A stretch of 64,000 nucleotides of DNA, taken from NCBI RefSeq assembly GCF_050389775.1, contig NZ_CP177149.1, positions 1 to 64,000 of the forward strand, written 5' to 3'. Below, one piece after another: positions 8,481 through 17,036 of this stretch (the stretch's first letter is position 1; each line of letters starts with the position of its first letter). The notes under the pieces were generated by a model. The model ran no database searches and was not told the DNA's origin. It worked only from the letters and a program-made list of their open reading frames with translations. Origin of the DNA: Marinibacterium sp050389775. Lineage in GTDB: Bacteria > Pseudomonadota > Alphaproteobacteria > Rhodobacterales > Rhodobacteraceae. The translations under genes and the position numbers were made by a program.

Positions 8481-10049
8481 ATGGCTCACTTCTGCCTTTC
8501 TTCTAGGTCAATGCACTTCATGATGGATGCCGAGCAACACCACGAACTCTCCTCATTCCGAGGACTGGCCAAGGCTTTCGAGGGGTTACTCTTGGAGGCC
8601 AATCTTATCGGTAGTGAGTGGATTTCTGACTTTGGAAATGGTGTTTTGGAAGTGGTTGATCCGGCTGGGGGCGGAGTTGTCGGTACTGTTCCAAGGGCTG
8701 GCACGGCCGACGTGAGGCAGGCTATCGAAGTCGCAGGCGCCGCATTTCTGAAATGGCGTGCCGAACCGGCACGATCACGCTCCGAGGCCCTTCAGCGTTG
8801 GCATGACCTCATCATTGAACACAGAAGCAATCTAGCCGCCCTGTTGACTGCGGAACAGGGAAAGCCGCTCTCCGAGGCGTTGGCTGAGATCGACTATGCG
8901 GCGTCCTTCGTGCGCTGGTACGCCGGAGAAGCGGAGCGTGTGTCGGGGCGTCTCGCTCTCTCGGCCAACGGCCTGGATGTCTGTAGTATTCAAAAGGTTC
9001 CGGTAGGGGTGGTCGCGGCCATTACTCCGTGGAATGCACCATCGTCCATGGTGACCCGAAAGGTCGCCCCGGCGCTGGCAGCCGGATGCACGGTTGTACT
9101 AAAGCCCGCAGAGTCCACTCCATTTTCCGCGCTGGCGCTCGCCAAACTGGCGCTGAAAGCCGGTATCGGACCGGGCGTCTTGAATGTGGTGACGGGCGAT
9201 GCCGAGGCGATCGGCGCAGTGCTGACGTCATCCCCTATCGTCAGAAAGATCTCGTTCACGGGGTCCACGCGGGTCGCTTTGCATCTGCTCTCTGCCGCCT
9301 CGAAATCCATGAAGCGGGTGTCTCTGGAGGCAGGCGGCAATGCGCCTTTCATCGTTCTTCCGGATGCCGATATGGACGTCGCTGTCACCGCGGCAATGGT
9401 GGCGAAATTTCGCGCTGGCGGACAGTCTTGTGTGGCTGCCAACCGGTTTCTCATCGCCGAGGAGCGTTACGAGGAATTTGTCGAACGTGTGACGGAACGC
9501 GTCGTCGCTTTGCGAACGGGCTCAGGCCATACCGACCCCGATATTGGGCCAGTCATCGACCAAAATTCAGCGCAAAGAATCGGCGAGCTAATCGATGAGG
9601 CCGTGAGTGCTGGTGCAAGATTGATCTGCGGAGGTTACCGAAGAGGAACGGCTTTCGTAGACCCGGCTGTGGTAAGAGACGTTACCCCGCAAATGCGCAT
9701 ATACCACGAAGAGGTCTTCGGGCCGGTCGCCACCGTTTCCAGTTTTCGAGACATCGAGACGCTTGTCCACGATCTGAACCAGGAGGACACTGGCCTTGTC
9801 GCTTACCTGATCGGTCAGGATGAAGCAGTGGCAAACCATTTGGCCGACCGGCTCGAGGTCGGTATGGTCGGCATAAACACCGGCTTGGTCTCGGATGCGA
9901 GCATGCCTTTCGGGGGAGTAAAGTGCTCAGGCCTCGGGCGGGAGGGCGGAGTCGAGGGAATCGAGGCTTACCTAGAAGCAAAGTATATAAAAACGGCGCG
10001 CCAAGAACTGGAAATCTCAGTGCCCAAGCGAGAGTTGGGCCAGTCATGA
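8481..10049 (+). CDS. NAD(P)+-dependent aldehyde dehydrogenase (succinate-semialdehyde dehydrogenase-like)
   Basis: ALDH-superfamily enzyme of about 522 residues. Visible motifs: PVGVVAAITPWNAPSS and KPAESTPFSALAL for cofactor binding, the general-base region LEAGGNAPF, the nucleophile in GGQSCVAANRF (codon at 9429), and the C-terminal EVFGPVA and PFGGVKCSGLGREGG. The pattern is of the GabD/semialdehyde dehydrogenase branch, oxidising a small aldehyde to an acid. Start choice is uncertain: TTG at 8454, ATG at 8481 (preceded by AGGTGAG) and ATG at 8511 are all in frame, and family similarity starts only near residue 40. It diverges from the sulfatase gene and is 206 bp upstream of the M20 deacylase. 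Confidence 0.9.
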   Translation: MAHFCLSSRSMHFMMDAEQHHELSSFRGLAKAFEGLLLEANLIGSEWISDFGNGVLEVVDPAGGGVVGTVPRAGTADVRQAIEVAGAAFLKWRAEPARSRSEALQRWHDLIIEHRSNLAALLTAEQGKPLSEALAEIDYAASFVRWYAGEAERVSGRLALSANGLDVCSIQKVPVGVVAAITPWNAPSSMVTRKVAPALAAGCTVVLKPAESTPFSALALAKLALKAGIGPGVLNVVTGDAEAIGAVLTSSPIVRKISFTGSTRVALHLLSAASKSMKRVSLEAGGNAPFIVLPDADMDVAVTAAMVAKFRAGGQSCVAANRFLIAEERYEEFVERVTERVVALRTGSGHTDPDIGPVIDQNSAQRIGELIDEAVSAGARLICGGYRRGTAFVDPAVVRDVTPQMRIYHEEVFGPVATVSSFRDIETLVHDLNQEDTGLVAYLIGQDEAVANHLADRLEVGMVGINTGLVSDASMPFGGVKCSGLGREGGVEGIEAYLEAKYIKTARQELEISVPKRELGQS

Positions 10050-10255
10050 CACAACAAACTTCAAGATACTTGTTCAGCGCAGGCCATGGTTCGGCATTGT
10101 GCGCGATTCCGTTGTCCACACAGTCATGCGGGACTCGTGAGAGCGGCAGAAACCAGACTGCGAAACTTGGCGAACCCAAGGCAGTCTTCTCCATGCGCAA
10201 AGCGGCGCGTGGGGGCGGTCTCCTGAACCAATCGATTGTGGATTGAGGTGTCCAC

Positions 10256-11407
10256 ATGATCCACCAGACTCCCACCCTTGATTGGCTCGAAAGGCTCGTT
10301 GCGCACCAAACCACGCCGGACCAGTCAAACCTCGCGCTGATTGATGAGATCGAGGCCTATCTGTTGGGCTTTGGCATACATTGCCAAAGGTCCTACGACG
10401 AGACTGGTTTAAAAGCCAACCTTCTCGCCACCATCGGGGATAGAGCACGGCCCGGGTTGATTTTGTCCGGTCACACCGATGTCGTGTCTGCGGAAAATCA
10501 GACATGGAGCGGCGCCCCCTTCCGGCTCAGCGTTCGGAATAACAAAGCGTTTGGCCGTGGCGCCTGTGACATGAAGGGTTTTCTGGCGGTCATGCTGCAT
10601 CTCGTGCCCGAATTTGTCGATGCCGCAAACCATACCACCGTTCACTTGGCGTTTTCCTATGACGAAGAAATAGGGTGCGTCGGCGTTCGCCGGCTCATCC
10701 CGCTTTTTGATAATTTGCCAGCCAAGCCGATCGGTTGCATTGTCGGAGAGCCGACAGGCATGCAGGTATTGATCGGTCACAAGGGCAAAAGTACGCACCG
10801 TGTGCTCGTCACGGGGCTGGAGGGCCATTCCTCAATGCCGCACCTGGCGGTCAACGCGGTCGAGATCGCCGCCGAACTCGTGGCATTTCTCAATCAGGAG
10901 GCCAGCAAACGCAGAGCATATCGTCGAGACGACCGTTTCAATCCGCCTCACACTACAGTGCACACCGGGCTTATTCATGGCGGGACCGCCATCAATATCG
11001 TGCCGAACACCTGCTCGTTCGACTTCGAAATGCGACTGGTTCCCGGCGATGATCCGCAAGACATCTTGTTGGGGTTGCAGGAGAAAGCTGATGAACTGTT
11101 GAGCCAGCGGGCAGAGCGCAAAGACGGGCCGTCGGTAACAATCGAAACACTTGCGTCTTATCCGGGTCTTCAAATTGAACCCACGGCTACGCTCGCCCGC
11201 TTGGCCCATACGGCCAGCAATGCGGGGGATATGGGGTTCGTCAGCTTTGGCACCGAAGCGGGTCTCATCGCTGCAGCCGGTATTCCTGCGATTGTAATGG
11301 GGCCCGGTTCGATCACCCAGGCACATAAACCAGATGAGTTCGTGGCGATTGATCAGCTCATGCAGTGCAAGTCGGCGTTGCGGCGAGTTGTCCTCAAAAA
11401 AGCCTAG
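10256..11407 (+). CDS. M20 family deacylase (acetylornithine deacetylase ArgE-like)
   Basis: A 383-residue di-zinc amidohydrolase. Metal ligands are visible in SGHTDVV (His73, with Asp75 beside it), GRGACDMKG (Asp105) and SYDEEIG (Glu137/Glu138 general base and ligand), followed by the lid domain and the C-terminal histidine in QAHKPDEF. The family removes N-acyl groups from amino acids; ArgE proper acts on N-acetylornithine. No other arginine genes are nearby, so it more likely serves a catabolic N-acyl amino acid here (inference). GAGGT lies 7 nt upstream of the ATG. The 206-bp gap upstream (10050-10255) has no convincing gene. Confidence 0.87.
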   Translation: MIHQTPTLDWLERLVAHQTTPDQSNLALIDEIEAYLLGFGIHCQRSYDETGLKANLLATIGDRARPGLILSGHTDVVSAENQTWSGAPFRLSVRNNKAFGRGACDMKGFLAVMLHLVPEFVDAANHTTVHLAFSYDEEIGCVGVRRLIPLFDNLPAKPIGCIVGEPTGMQVLIGHKGKSTHRVLVTGLEGHSSMPHLAVNAVEIAAELVAFLNQEASKRRAYRRDDRFNPPHTTVHTGLIHGGTAINIVPNTCSFDFEMRLVPGDDPQDILLGLQEKADELLSQRAERKDGPSVTIETLASYPGLQIEPTATLARLAHTASNAGDMGFVSFGTEAGLIAAAGIPAIVMGPGSITQAHKPDEFVAIDQLMQCKSALRRVVLKKA

Positions 11408-11631
11408 AACGCGCGAGGTTGTGCAAAGATAGGCTTCGAAAGAGATTGGGCAAACGCAAGGATCAAAGTAGAAGTAGATCGTGGGCTAGGACGCGGTTCT
11501 CACGGAGAGCAATGCCACTTCAGTCGCCGGTCTTAGCGTCCTCCCTGAACTGGCCCAGGTCCCAACTTTGAAGACAAGACGGCGCGGATTGAACCGGCCT
11601 TTAAGCCGTCTCCAGTGAACGTGTCGGCAGC

Positions 11632-12207
11632 TCACTCCTGGGTGATCAGATCAACGACTTGCATCAATTTGGCAGCGATTTCATTGATGCTGCCGTTCTG
11701 GGACGAAACCTGCGCCCCTTCGAGAGCAAATGTCAGATGGGCCGCCGCCTGTTCAGGGGATTCAAGGTTCGCCTCGGAACAAAGTTTGGCCAGCCGTTCG
11801 GCCTGACCTTTCTTATGCGCGATGATGCGCTTTGACAGCGGGTGCTGGCTGTCCCCGACTTCGGCCAGCGTGTTGACAAAGGGGCAGCCGCGATCCGCAA
11901 TCGCCGGCAAGGTATCGGCGATGTGCTGGGCAAACCCGCGCAGCTGGCCCCTTGGATCGTCGGGCAGCTTGAATTCAAGCTCGTCCAGCACGCCCCTGTA
12001 TCTGGCAATGGTGTCGGTAATCCACGCCTCTACCAGCGCGTCCTTTGAGCCGAAATTGCGATACACACCCATCTTGTTGGTGTCCGCCGCCTCGGCGATT
12101 GCGTCGACCGTGACGCTGTTGATGCCCATGTCCTGAAACAGACCAAAGGCCGCAATCTCGATCCGGTGTTTCAACGTCGGTTTGCGACGCTTGACCGTGG
12201 TTGCCAC
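11632..12207 (-). CDS. TetR/AcrR family transcriptional regulator of the amide cluster
   Basis: A 191-residue regulator. The N-terminus has the TetR helix-turn-helix (SVTVDAIAEAADTNKMGVYRNFGSKDALV) and the C-terminal part is a divergent ligand-binding domain. The GTG at 12207 was chosen because AAGGAG sits 6 nt upstream; an open frame continues to 12387 but without a better start. It is divergent from the amidase gene. A 22-bp inverted repeat covers the shared control region (12223-12244), reappears inside the amidase gene (12547-12568), and overlies the promoter of the second ABC transporter (29609-29630). This makes it the probable repressor or activator of all three. The ligand is presumably an amide or breakdown product (inference). 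Confidence 0.88.
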   Translation of the reverse strand: MATTVKRRKPTLKHRIEIAAFGLFQDMGINSVTVDAIAEAADTNKMGVYRNFGSKDALVEAWITDTIARYRGVLDELEFKLPDDPRGQLRGFAQHIADTLPAIADRGCPFVNTLAEVGDSQHPLSKRIIAHKKGQAERLAKLCSEANLESPEQAAAHLTFALEGAQVSSQNGSINEIAAKLMQVVDLITQE

Positions 12208-12217
12208 AACAAGCTCC

Positions 12218-12246
12218 TTGACAATGGTACTGCACGGTAACATCAT
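12218..12246 (+). promoter_or_regulatory. Amidase operon promoter overlapped by TetR-type operator (site 1)
   Basis: TTGACA (12218-12223), a 17-bp spacer and a weak -10 CATCAT (12241-12246) point toward the amidase. The inverted repeat AATGGTAC (12223-12230) and GTAACATC (12237-12244), 6-bp spacer, fills the spacer region. Its left arm is identical in the two other sites at 12547 and 29609. Binding here would control both the amidase operon and tetR. Confidence 0.6.
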
Positions 12247-12283
12247 GCCGTCTGTAGCGGTGCAGGTCTCATAACTTTTGTAG

Positions 12284-12381
12284 CATGAGCGGGCCTGTCC
12301 AGGCAATGCGCCGCGATTGATAAGGTCACCCGAACGGATCAACCGGAACTGGGCTGTCGACGCATGTCGACACCGCTCATG
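12284..12381 (+). promoter_or_regulatory. Structured leader with nested inverted repeats upstream of amidase
   Basis: Two inverted repeats lie in the leader. CATGAGCGG (12284-12292) pairs with CCGCTCATG (12373-12381), an 80-nt loop apart. Immediately inside the right arm is a perfect repeat TGTCGAC (12355-12361), spacer GCAT, GTCGACA (12366-12372). The second could be a DNA operator or an RNA hairpin. The ribosome site GGAGG (about 12393-12397) is just downstream, so RNA folding could affect translation (inference). Confidence 0.45.
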
Positions 12382-12401
12382 ACACATGATTTGGAGGAAA
12401 A

Positions 12402-13844
12402 ATGGAACTTCGGGACTATGTTGAATATGATGGTATCGGACTGTCGGAGCTGATCGCCAAGGGCGACGTTTCCGCGACGGAGGTCGCAGAGGTGGCGGCC
12501 AAGGCGATTTCCGCCACCGACGGGGAGGTCAACGCCCTTGTCGAACAATGGTACGGAGAAGTACCAATAACCACGCCCAGCAGGTCGCCGCTGGCCGGGG
12601 TTCCCTTTCTGATCAAGGATCTTGCCGTCACCATGAAAGGCAGGAAGAACGAACTGGGCAGCGCACTGGCCGAAGGTCTAGTGATGGAGGCGGACAGCAC
12701 GCTGATGCGCCGTTTCAAGGAGGCGGGGCTGATCACGCTGGGGCGCACGACGACACCTGAATTTGCAATCAGCACCACATCCGAGGCGCGGGCCACCGGA
12801 CCCAGCCGGAACCCGTGGAACACCGATTACAATTGCGGCGGCTCCACCGGCGGGTCCGGCGCGGCGGTTGCGGCGGGGATGGTTCCGCTGGCCCATGCGA
12901 CCGATGGCGGCGGATCGATCCGGGTGCCCGCCTCGGTCAACGGGATCTTTGGCTTGAAGCCGACACGGGGCCGCGTTTCCAACGGCCCGGCATTGGATGA
13001 AGTCTGGAGCGGCCTTGTCTCGCAACTTGGGTTAAGCCGCACGGTGCGCGACAGCGCCGCCCTTCTGGACGCGGTCGGCAAACCTGCGCCCGGCGAACCC
13101 TATTACACGCTGCCGCCAGAAGACAGCTTTCTGAGTGCGGCAGGCAAGGACCCGAAGGCACTGAAAATTGGCCTGATGGTGGACCCGCTGAACGGGACCA
13201 AGACCGCCGCCACGGTCGCGGCCACACTCGAACAGACGGGCAAACTGCTGGAAGGGCTGGGGCACAATGTCGAACCGGTCCGGGTGGACCCGGGTGTGAG
13301 TTGGGACGAATTCCTGCATGCCAACACCCTGTTCTGGACGCTGAACACAGCCGCCTGGATCGATTTCATATCCTCGATCACCGGCCGCCCGATCAACGGG
13401 GAATACCTGGAACGGGCATCCTTGGCCGTGCACGAATATGGGAGCAGGGTCAGCGGGATGGATGTGCTGGGCGCGCTTGGCGTGCGCAACACTGTCTCGC
13501 GGGCGATGGGCGCGTGGTTCGAGGATTTCGATGTCCTGTTGACCCCGACCGTCCCTGACAACCCCCTGCGGATCGGGGAATACAACCCGGCGCAGGACAG
13601 CGTCGACGGGCCGGGCTGGATCAACCACGTCTTTTCGCAATCCCCGTTCACGGCACTGGCCAATATTGCCGGGCTGCCCTGCATGTCGGTGCCGGCTGGC
13701 CGCGACGCGGAAACGAACATCCCGATCGGCGCCATGTATTGCGCGGGCTTCGGCAATGACGCCATGCTGTTCAGCCTGGCCGGACAGATCGAACGCGCGG
13801 CGCCCTGGACGGGCGACAAGCCGCGGATCTGGGCAGGCAACTGA
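12402..13844 (+). CDS. Amidase (amidase signature family, GatA/AtzF-like)
   Basis: A 480-residue serine amidase. The Ser-cisSer-Lys apparatus is visible: Lys72 in FLIKDLAV, the Gly/Ser-rich segment GGSTGGSGAAVAAG (Ser148-Ser152), and the nucleophile in DGGGSIRVPAS (Ser172). These enzymes hydrolyse amides to acid plus ammonia and are usually cytoplasmic. It is the first gene of a long co-directional block with an amide sensor, amide transporter and a second, nitrilase-type amidase, so the cell has two unrelated amidases in one cluster. GGAGG precedes the ATG by 5-6 nt. Substrate is not readable from the sequence; aryl, aliphatic or dipeptide-like amides are all known for the family. Confidence 0.92.
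   Translation: MELRDYVEYDGIGLSELIAKGDVSATEVAEVAAKAISATDGEVNALVEQWYGEVPITTPSRSPLAGVPFLIKDLAVTMKGRKNELGSALAEGLVMEADSTLMRRFKEAGLITLGRTTTPEFAISTTSEARATGPSRNPWNTDYNCGGSTGGSGAAVAAGMVPLAHATDGGGSIRVPASVNGIFGLKPTRGRVSNGPALDEVWSGLVSQLGLSRTVRDSAALLDAVGKPAPGEPYYTLPPEDSFLSAAGKDPKALKIGLMVDPLNGTKTAATVAATLEQTGKLLEGLGHNVEPVRVDPGVSWDEFLHANTLFWTLNTAAWIDFISSITGRPINGEYLERASLAVHEYGSRVSGMDVLGALGVRNTVSRAMGAWFEDFDVLLTPTVPDNPLRIGEYNPAQDSVDGPGWINHVFSQSPFTALANIAGLPCMSVPAGRDAETNIPIGAMYCAGFGNDAMLFSLAGQIERAAPWTGDKPRIWAGN
12547..12568. promoter_or_regulatory. TetR-type operator site 2, inside the amidase coding sequence
   Basis: AATGGTAC (12547-12554), 6-bp spacer, GTACCAAT (12561-12568). The left arm matches sites 1 and 3 exactly; the right arm differs from a perfect repeat by one base. 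It lies about 325 bp from site 1 and could act as an auxiliary operator for looping, or be coincidental within codons. Confidence 0.5.
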
Positions 13845-13880
13845 GCGGACACCTCCGGGACAGCTGAAGGAGAAATCGCA

Positions 13881-15011
13881 ATGACCGGACCTTCGAAGAC
13901 CGAACCCTGGCGCGTCGGAGTCCTGTTTTCGAAGACCGGGTGCCTGGCGAACATCGAATACACCCAGTTCATGGGCACGATGGTCGCCATTGACGAGATC
14001 AACGACACCGGCGGCATAAACGGGCGCGAGGTGGTGCCGGTGTCATACGATCCGTCTTCGGACAATGCCCTGTACCGCGACTATTCGCGCCAGATGCTTG
14101 TCGAGGACGGGCTTAGCACGATTTTTGGCTGCTACACCTCGTCCAGCCGCAAGGCCGTGCTGCCGATTGTCGAACGGATGAATGGCCTGCTCTGGTATCC
14201 GACCCTGTACGAAGGCTTCGAATTCTCGCCGAACGTCATCTATTCCGGGTCCGCCCCCAACCAGAACAGCGTCGCCCTGGCGGATTACCTGACCGAAAAT
14301 TTCGGCCCGCGGGTGTTTTTCGTCGGCTCGGACTACGTGTTTCCAGCCGAATCCAACCGCATCATGCGCCACCTTCTGACCGCGCGAGGAAGCGAGATCG
14401 TGGGCGAACGCTATGTCCCGCTGCGGGCGCGGCGGCAGGATTTTCTGCCGGTTTTCAACGAGATCCGGCGCATCAGGCCCGACGCGATCTTTTCGACCGT
14501 GGTGGGGGATGCCACGACCCATTTCTATCGTCTTTACGCCGATCTGGGGATTTCGCCGCGCGACATGCCAATCTTCAGCCTGACGACCACCGAAACGGAG
14601 GTGGCCGCAATGGGTGGCGACGTGGCGGAAAACCATTTCACCGCCGCATCCTATTTTCAGGCGCTTCAGGGTGAAGAGAACGCCGATTTCCTGCGGCGGT
14701 CCCGCCGGATGTTCGGCGACGATGTCACGACGAATGTCTGCATGGAGGCCGCCTATTATCAGGTCATGCTGTTTCGCGCCGCGCTGGAGCTGGCCGATAC
14801 CGTCGATACCGATCTGCTGCGCCCGGCCATTCTGGGTGTGGAAATCGCGGCGCCGCAAGGCACCGTCGGCATTCATTCGCATTGGGGGCACAGCAACCTG
14901 CGCCCGCGCATCGGCCGCGCCATGCGAAACGGCCAGTTCGAGGTTCTCGCCACCGCGCCATCGGTGGTCGAAACCGATCCCTTCTTTGTTCAGTTCAGTC
15001 AGGCAATGTGA
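13881..15011 (+). CDS. amiC: AmiC-type cytoplasmic amide sensor (periplasmic-binding-protein fold)
   Basis: A 376-residue type I binding protein of the AmiC/UrtA/FmdD group without any export signal, opening directly on WRVGVLFSKTGCLANIE. In Pseudomonas, AmiC binds small amides in the cytoplasm and, when empty, holds the antiterminator AmiR inactive. The next gene, 7 bp downstream, is the AmiR partner, as in that system. It resembles the exported transporter binding protein encoded at 15750 (both contain SYTSASRKAVLP-like and YEGFE segments), so one probably arose from the other by duplication, with the sensor copy lacking the leader. AAGGAG precedes the ATG. Confidence 0.9.
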   Translation: MTGPSKTEPWRVGVLFSKTGCLANIEYTQFMGTMVAIDEINDTGGINGREVVPVSYDPSSDNALYRDYSRQMLVEDGLSTIFGCYTSSSRKAVLPIVERMNGLLWYPTLYEGFEFSPNVIYSGSAPNQNSVALADYLTENFGPRVFFVGSDYVFPAESNRIMRHLLTARGSEIVGERYVPLRARRQDFLPVFNEIRRIRPDAIFSTVVGDATTHFYRLYADLGISPRDMPIFSLTTTETEVAAMGGDVAENHFTAASYFQALQGEENADFLRRSRRMFGDDVTTNVCMEAAYYQVMLFRAALELADTVDTDLLRPAILGVEIAAPQGTVGIHSHWGHSNLRPRIGRAMRNGQFEVLATAPSVVETDPFFVQFSQAM

Positions 15012-15018
15012 GCGGACC

Positions 15019-15588
15019 ATGAGCAGCAAGATCATCTCGCGCCTGTCGCGGCTCGACATCACCCTTATCTGCGAACCCGACGAAGCGGGAAACGCGCTGT
15101 ACCGCGTCCTGTCGCGCACACGCGCTGCGGTCGACCGGCGCTGGCCCTGCCCGTCCAGCGTGGGCACGGATTGCGACATTCTGATCGTGAAACATTTCGA
15201 GGGGCTTGAAAAACGCTACCCCTGGATGCCGGGCGAAGCGACCGCCGCCGTGGTGCTTTTGCTGCCTTCGCACGGACGGTTTGACCCCGACGCCGTACAG
15301 GCCGCGCTACCGGACGGGTTGCTGTTTCAGACCGCCAATCCGGGCATCGTCCTGTCGGTCCTGTCGATGGCCTGGGACCACTTCAGCTATCACCGCAGGC
15401 AGAACGCGCGAATCGCCCAGCTAGACGACAACATCCGGTCGCTGCGCGATGTCGAACGCGCGAAGACGGTTCTGATGCAGGAAAGAAAGATAAATGAAAC
15501 CAACGCCTTCAAGGCGCTCCGTCAAGAAGCGATGGAGAAAAGAATTCCCGTCTCAAGGCTTGCAAAATTAATCGTTGACAACCGATAG
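15019..15588 (+). CDS. amiR: AmiR-type ANTAR-domain transcription antiterminator
   Basis: A 189-residue protein: an N-terminal degenerate receiver-like domain, a coiled-coil (residues about 120-145) and a C-terminal ANTAR RNA-binding domain beginning near RDVERAKTVLMQERKINE and ending at the stop. AmiR released from AmiC binds nascent leader RNA and prevents formation of a downstream terminator. A hairpin-rich leader ending in a strong intrinsic terminator follows immediately (15618-15721), ahead of the transporter and amidase genes. The ATG at 15019 is coupled to the amiC stop; the frame is open further upstream only as overlap with amiC. Confidence 0.9.
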   Translation: MSSKIISRLSRLDITLICEPDEAGNALYRVLSRTRAAVDRRWPCPSSVGTDCDILIVKHFEGLEKRYPWMPGEATAAVVLLLPSHGRFDPDAVQAALPDGLLFQTANPGIVLSVLSMAWDHFSYHRRQNARIAQLDDNIRSLRDVERAKTVLMQERKINETNAFKALRQEAMEKRIPVSRLAKLIVDNR

Positions 15589-15617
15589 CCGTCGTAATTA
15601 CGGTTTTTGAATACCCA

Positions 15618-15721
15618 TGATCCGGGCCGTCCGGGTCAGGGAAACCGGCAAAAAAGCCGGGCAAAATCTGCGGCAACATATGCCTCACGCTGGACCTTGA
15701 TTGGTCCTCGTGGGGTTTTTT
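15618..15721 (+). promoter_or_regulatory. Putative AmiR-responsive attenuator: two hairpins plus intrinsic terminator
   Basis: Three consecutive stems: H1 15618-15638 (8-bp stem TGATCCGG/CCGGGTCA, 5-nt loop), H2 15645-15660 (5-bp stem CCGGC/GCCGG, hexaloop of six A), and H3 15683-15715 (CCTCAC and GGACC arms pairing with GGTCC and GTGGGG), followed by six T (15716-15721). The layout (paired hairpins, then terminator, directly after amiR) is that of ANTAR-controlled leaders. The H2 loop has A at position 1 but lacks the G at position 4 seen in characterised ANTAR targets. A further weak stem (15580-15584 with 15601-15605) sits at the amiR stop. Confidence 0.7.
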
Positions 15722-15749
15722 GTTGTGCGCGCAACAGGGATGAAATGAA

Positions 15750-17003
15750 ATGACACTGCGCAGACGTGATCTAATTCGCAATTCCGCCGCACTGACCGGG
15801 CTGGCCCTTGCCGCCCCATCGCTATTGGGCAAAGCGGCCCATGCCGCCGGCGATGCCATAGAAGTCGGCGTTCTGTTTTCGCAAACCGGCGGGCTGTCGA
15901 TCATCGAGAAATCGCTTGCCGATGCGACGTTGATGGCCATCGACGAAATCAACCAGGCGGGCGGTGTCGCCGGTCGTCCGATCAACCCGCTGGTCGAGGA
16001 TGGCGCCTCCGACCCCAAGACCTATAACGAAAAGGTCTCCAAGCTGATCCTGCGCGACCGGGTTCCGACGGTCTTTGGCTCTTACACATCGGCCAGCCGA
16101 AAGGCGGTGCTGCCGGTCGTCGAACGGCGCAAGAACCTGTATTTCTATCCGACCTATTACGAAGGCTTCGAATGTTCGCGCAACGTGGTCTATACCGGCG
16201 CGGTGCCCAATCAGCAGCTTTCGAATTACATCCCGTGGATCATCAATACACTGGGCAAGAAGAAATTCTTTATCGTCGGGTCGAATTACATCTACCCCAA
16301 GGAAATGGCCAAGGTCAGCAAGATCCTGATCGAACAGAACGGCGGCGAATGGATTGCCGACGAATATCTGGAACTGGGCCATTCCGAATGGGGCGCCATG
16401 GTCAAAAAGATCAGGGATTCCGGCTGTGACGTGGTTTTGTCGAACGTGGTCGGCGATTCCGTGGTCGCGTTCTACCGGGAATTCCGGAACCAGGGGCTGA
16501 CCCATGACGCGCTGCCGATCTGTGCCACCGTCACGTCAGAGATCGAGATCGCGGCAATGGGGCCGGAATTCGCTGCCGGGTCCTTTACCTCTTTCCCCTA
16601 TTTCCAGGCGATTGATACCGACGCCAACCAGTCCTTTGTCGACCGGTACCGGCGTTTCGTGAACGATCCCAATGCGGTGACGCATCACGCGCTGGAATCG
16701 AGCTATTTCCAGGTCTACCTGTGGAAACAGGCGGTCGAGGCCGCAGCCGGCACCGACCCGGCCGACATCGCCGCGGCCGTGCGGGGGCAAAGCTTTGACG
16801 CGCCGAATGGGCGTGTCACCGTCGACCAGGAGAACCTGCACACCTACCTGACGCCGCGCATCGCCCAATGGGGCAGCGACGGGCAGGGGGAAATCGTGGA
16901 CGAATACGCGGCGCCGGTCCGGCCGTTGCCCTACGTCGCCTACGGCGAGACGTCGGAAAACCTGTTCTGCTCTGCCACCGGGCTCGACACGAACAAGCTT
17001 TAG
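15750..17003 (+). CDS. Urea/short-chain-amide ABC transporter substrate-binding protein (UrtA/FmdD-like)
   Basis: A 417-residue exported binding protein. The N-terminus carries a Tat-type signal (RRRDLIRNSAAL followed by a hydrophobic stretch and cleavage near AHA-AGD). The mature part opens on EVGVLFSQTGGLSIIE, characteristic of the UrtA/AmiC/FmdD group that binds urea, formamide or short-chain amides. Expression is probably set by the terminator just upstream. It heads a complete five-gene importer whose other parts follow on the same strand, and a stable hairpin at 17037-17060 separates it from the permeases. Confidence 0.92.
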   Translation: MTLRRRDLIRNSAALTGLALAAPSLLGKAAHAAGDAIEVGVLFSQTGGLSIIEKSLADATLMAIDEINQAGGVAGRPINPLVEDGASDPKTYNEKVSKLILRDRVPTVFGSYTSASRKAVLPVVERRKNLYFYPTYYEGFECSRNVVYTGAVPNQQLSNYIPWIINTLGKKKFFIVGSNYIYPKEMAKVSKILIEQNGGEWIADEYLELGHSEWGAMVKKIRDSGCDVVLSNVVGDSVVAFYREFRNQGLTHDALPICATVTSEIEIAAMGPEFAAGSFTSFPYFQAIDTDANQSFVDRYRRFVNDPNAVTHHALESSYFQVYLWKQAVEAAAGTDPADIAAAVRGQSFDAPNGRVTVDQENLHTYLTPRIAQWGSDGQGEIVDEYAAPVRPLPYVAYGETSENLFCSATGLDTNKL

Positions 17004-17036
17004 TCAACCGGGCGCACGCGCCAGACGGTCGGGAAA

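Noticed and set aside
15645..15660. Exact match of the leader hairpin to the known ANTAR two-hairpin consensus
   Set aside because: The hexaloop has A at position 1 but not G at position 4, and H1 has a 5-nt loop; only the layout is claimed, not the consensus.
16645..16655. GGTACC within the UrtA-like gene as a regulatory palindrome
   Set aside because: The flanks (CCGGTACCGG) do not fit the AATGGTAC/GTACCATT arms and are explained by codons.
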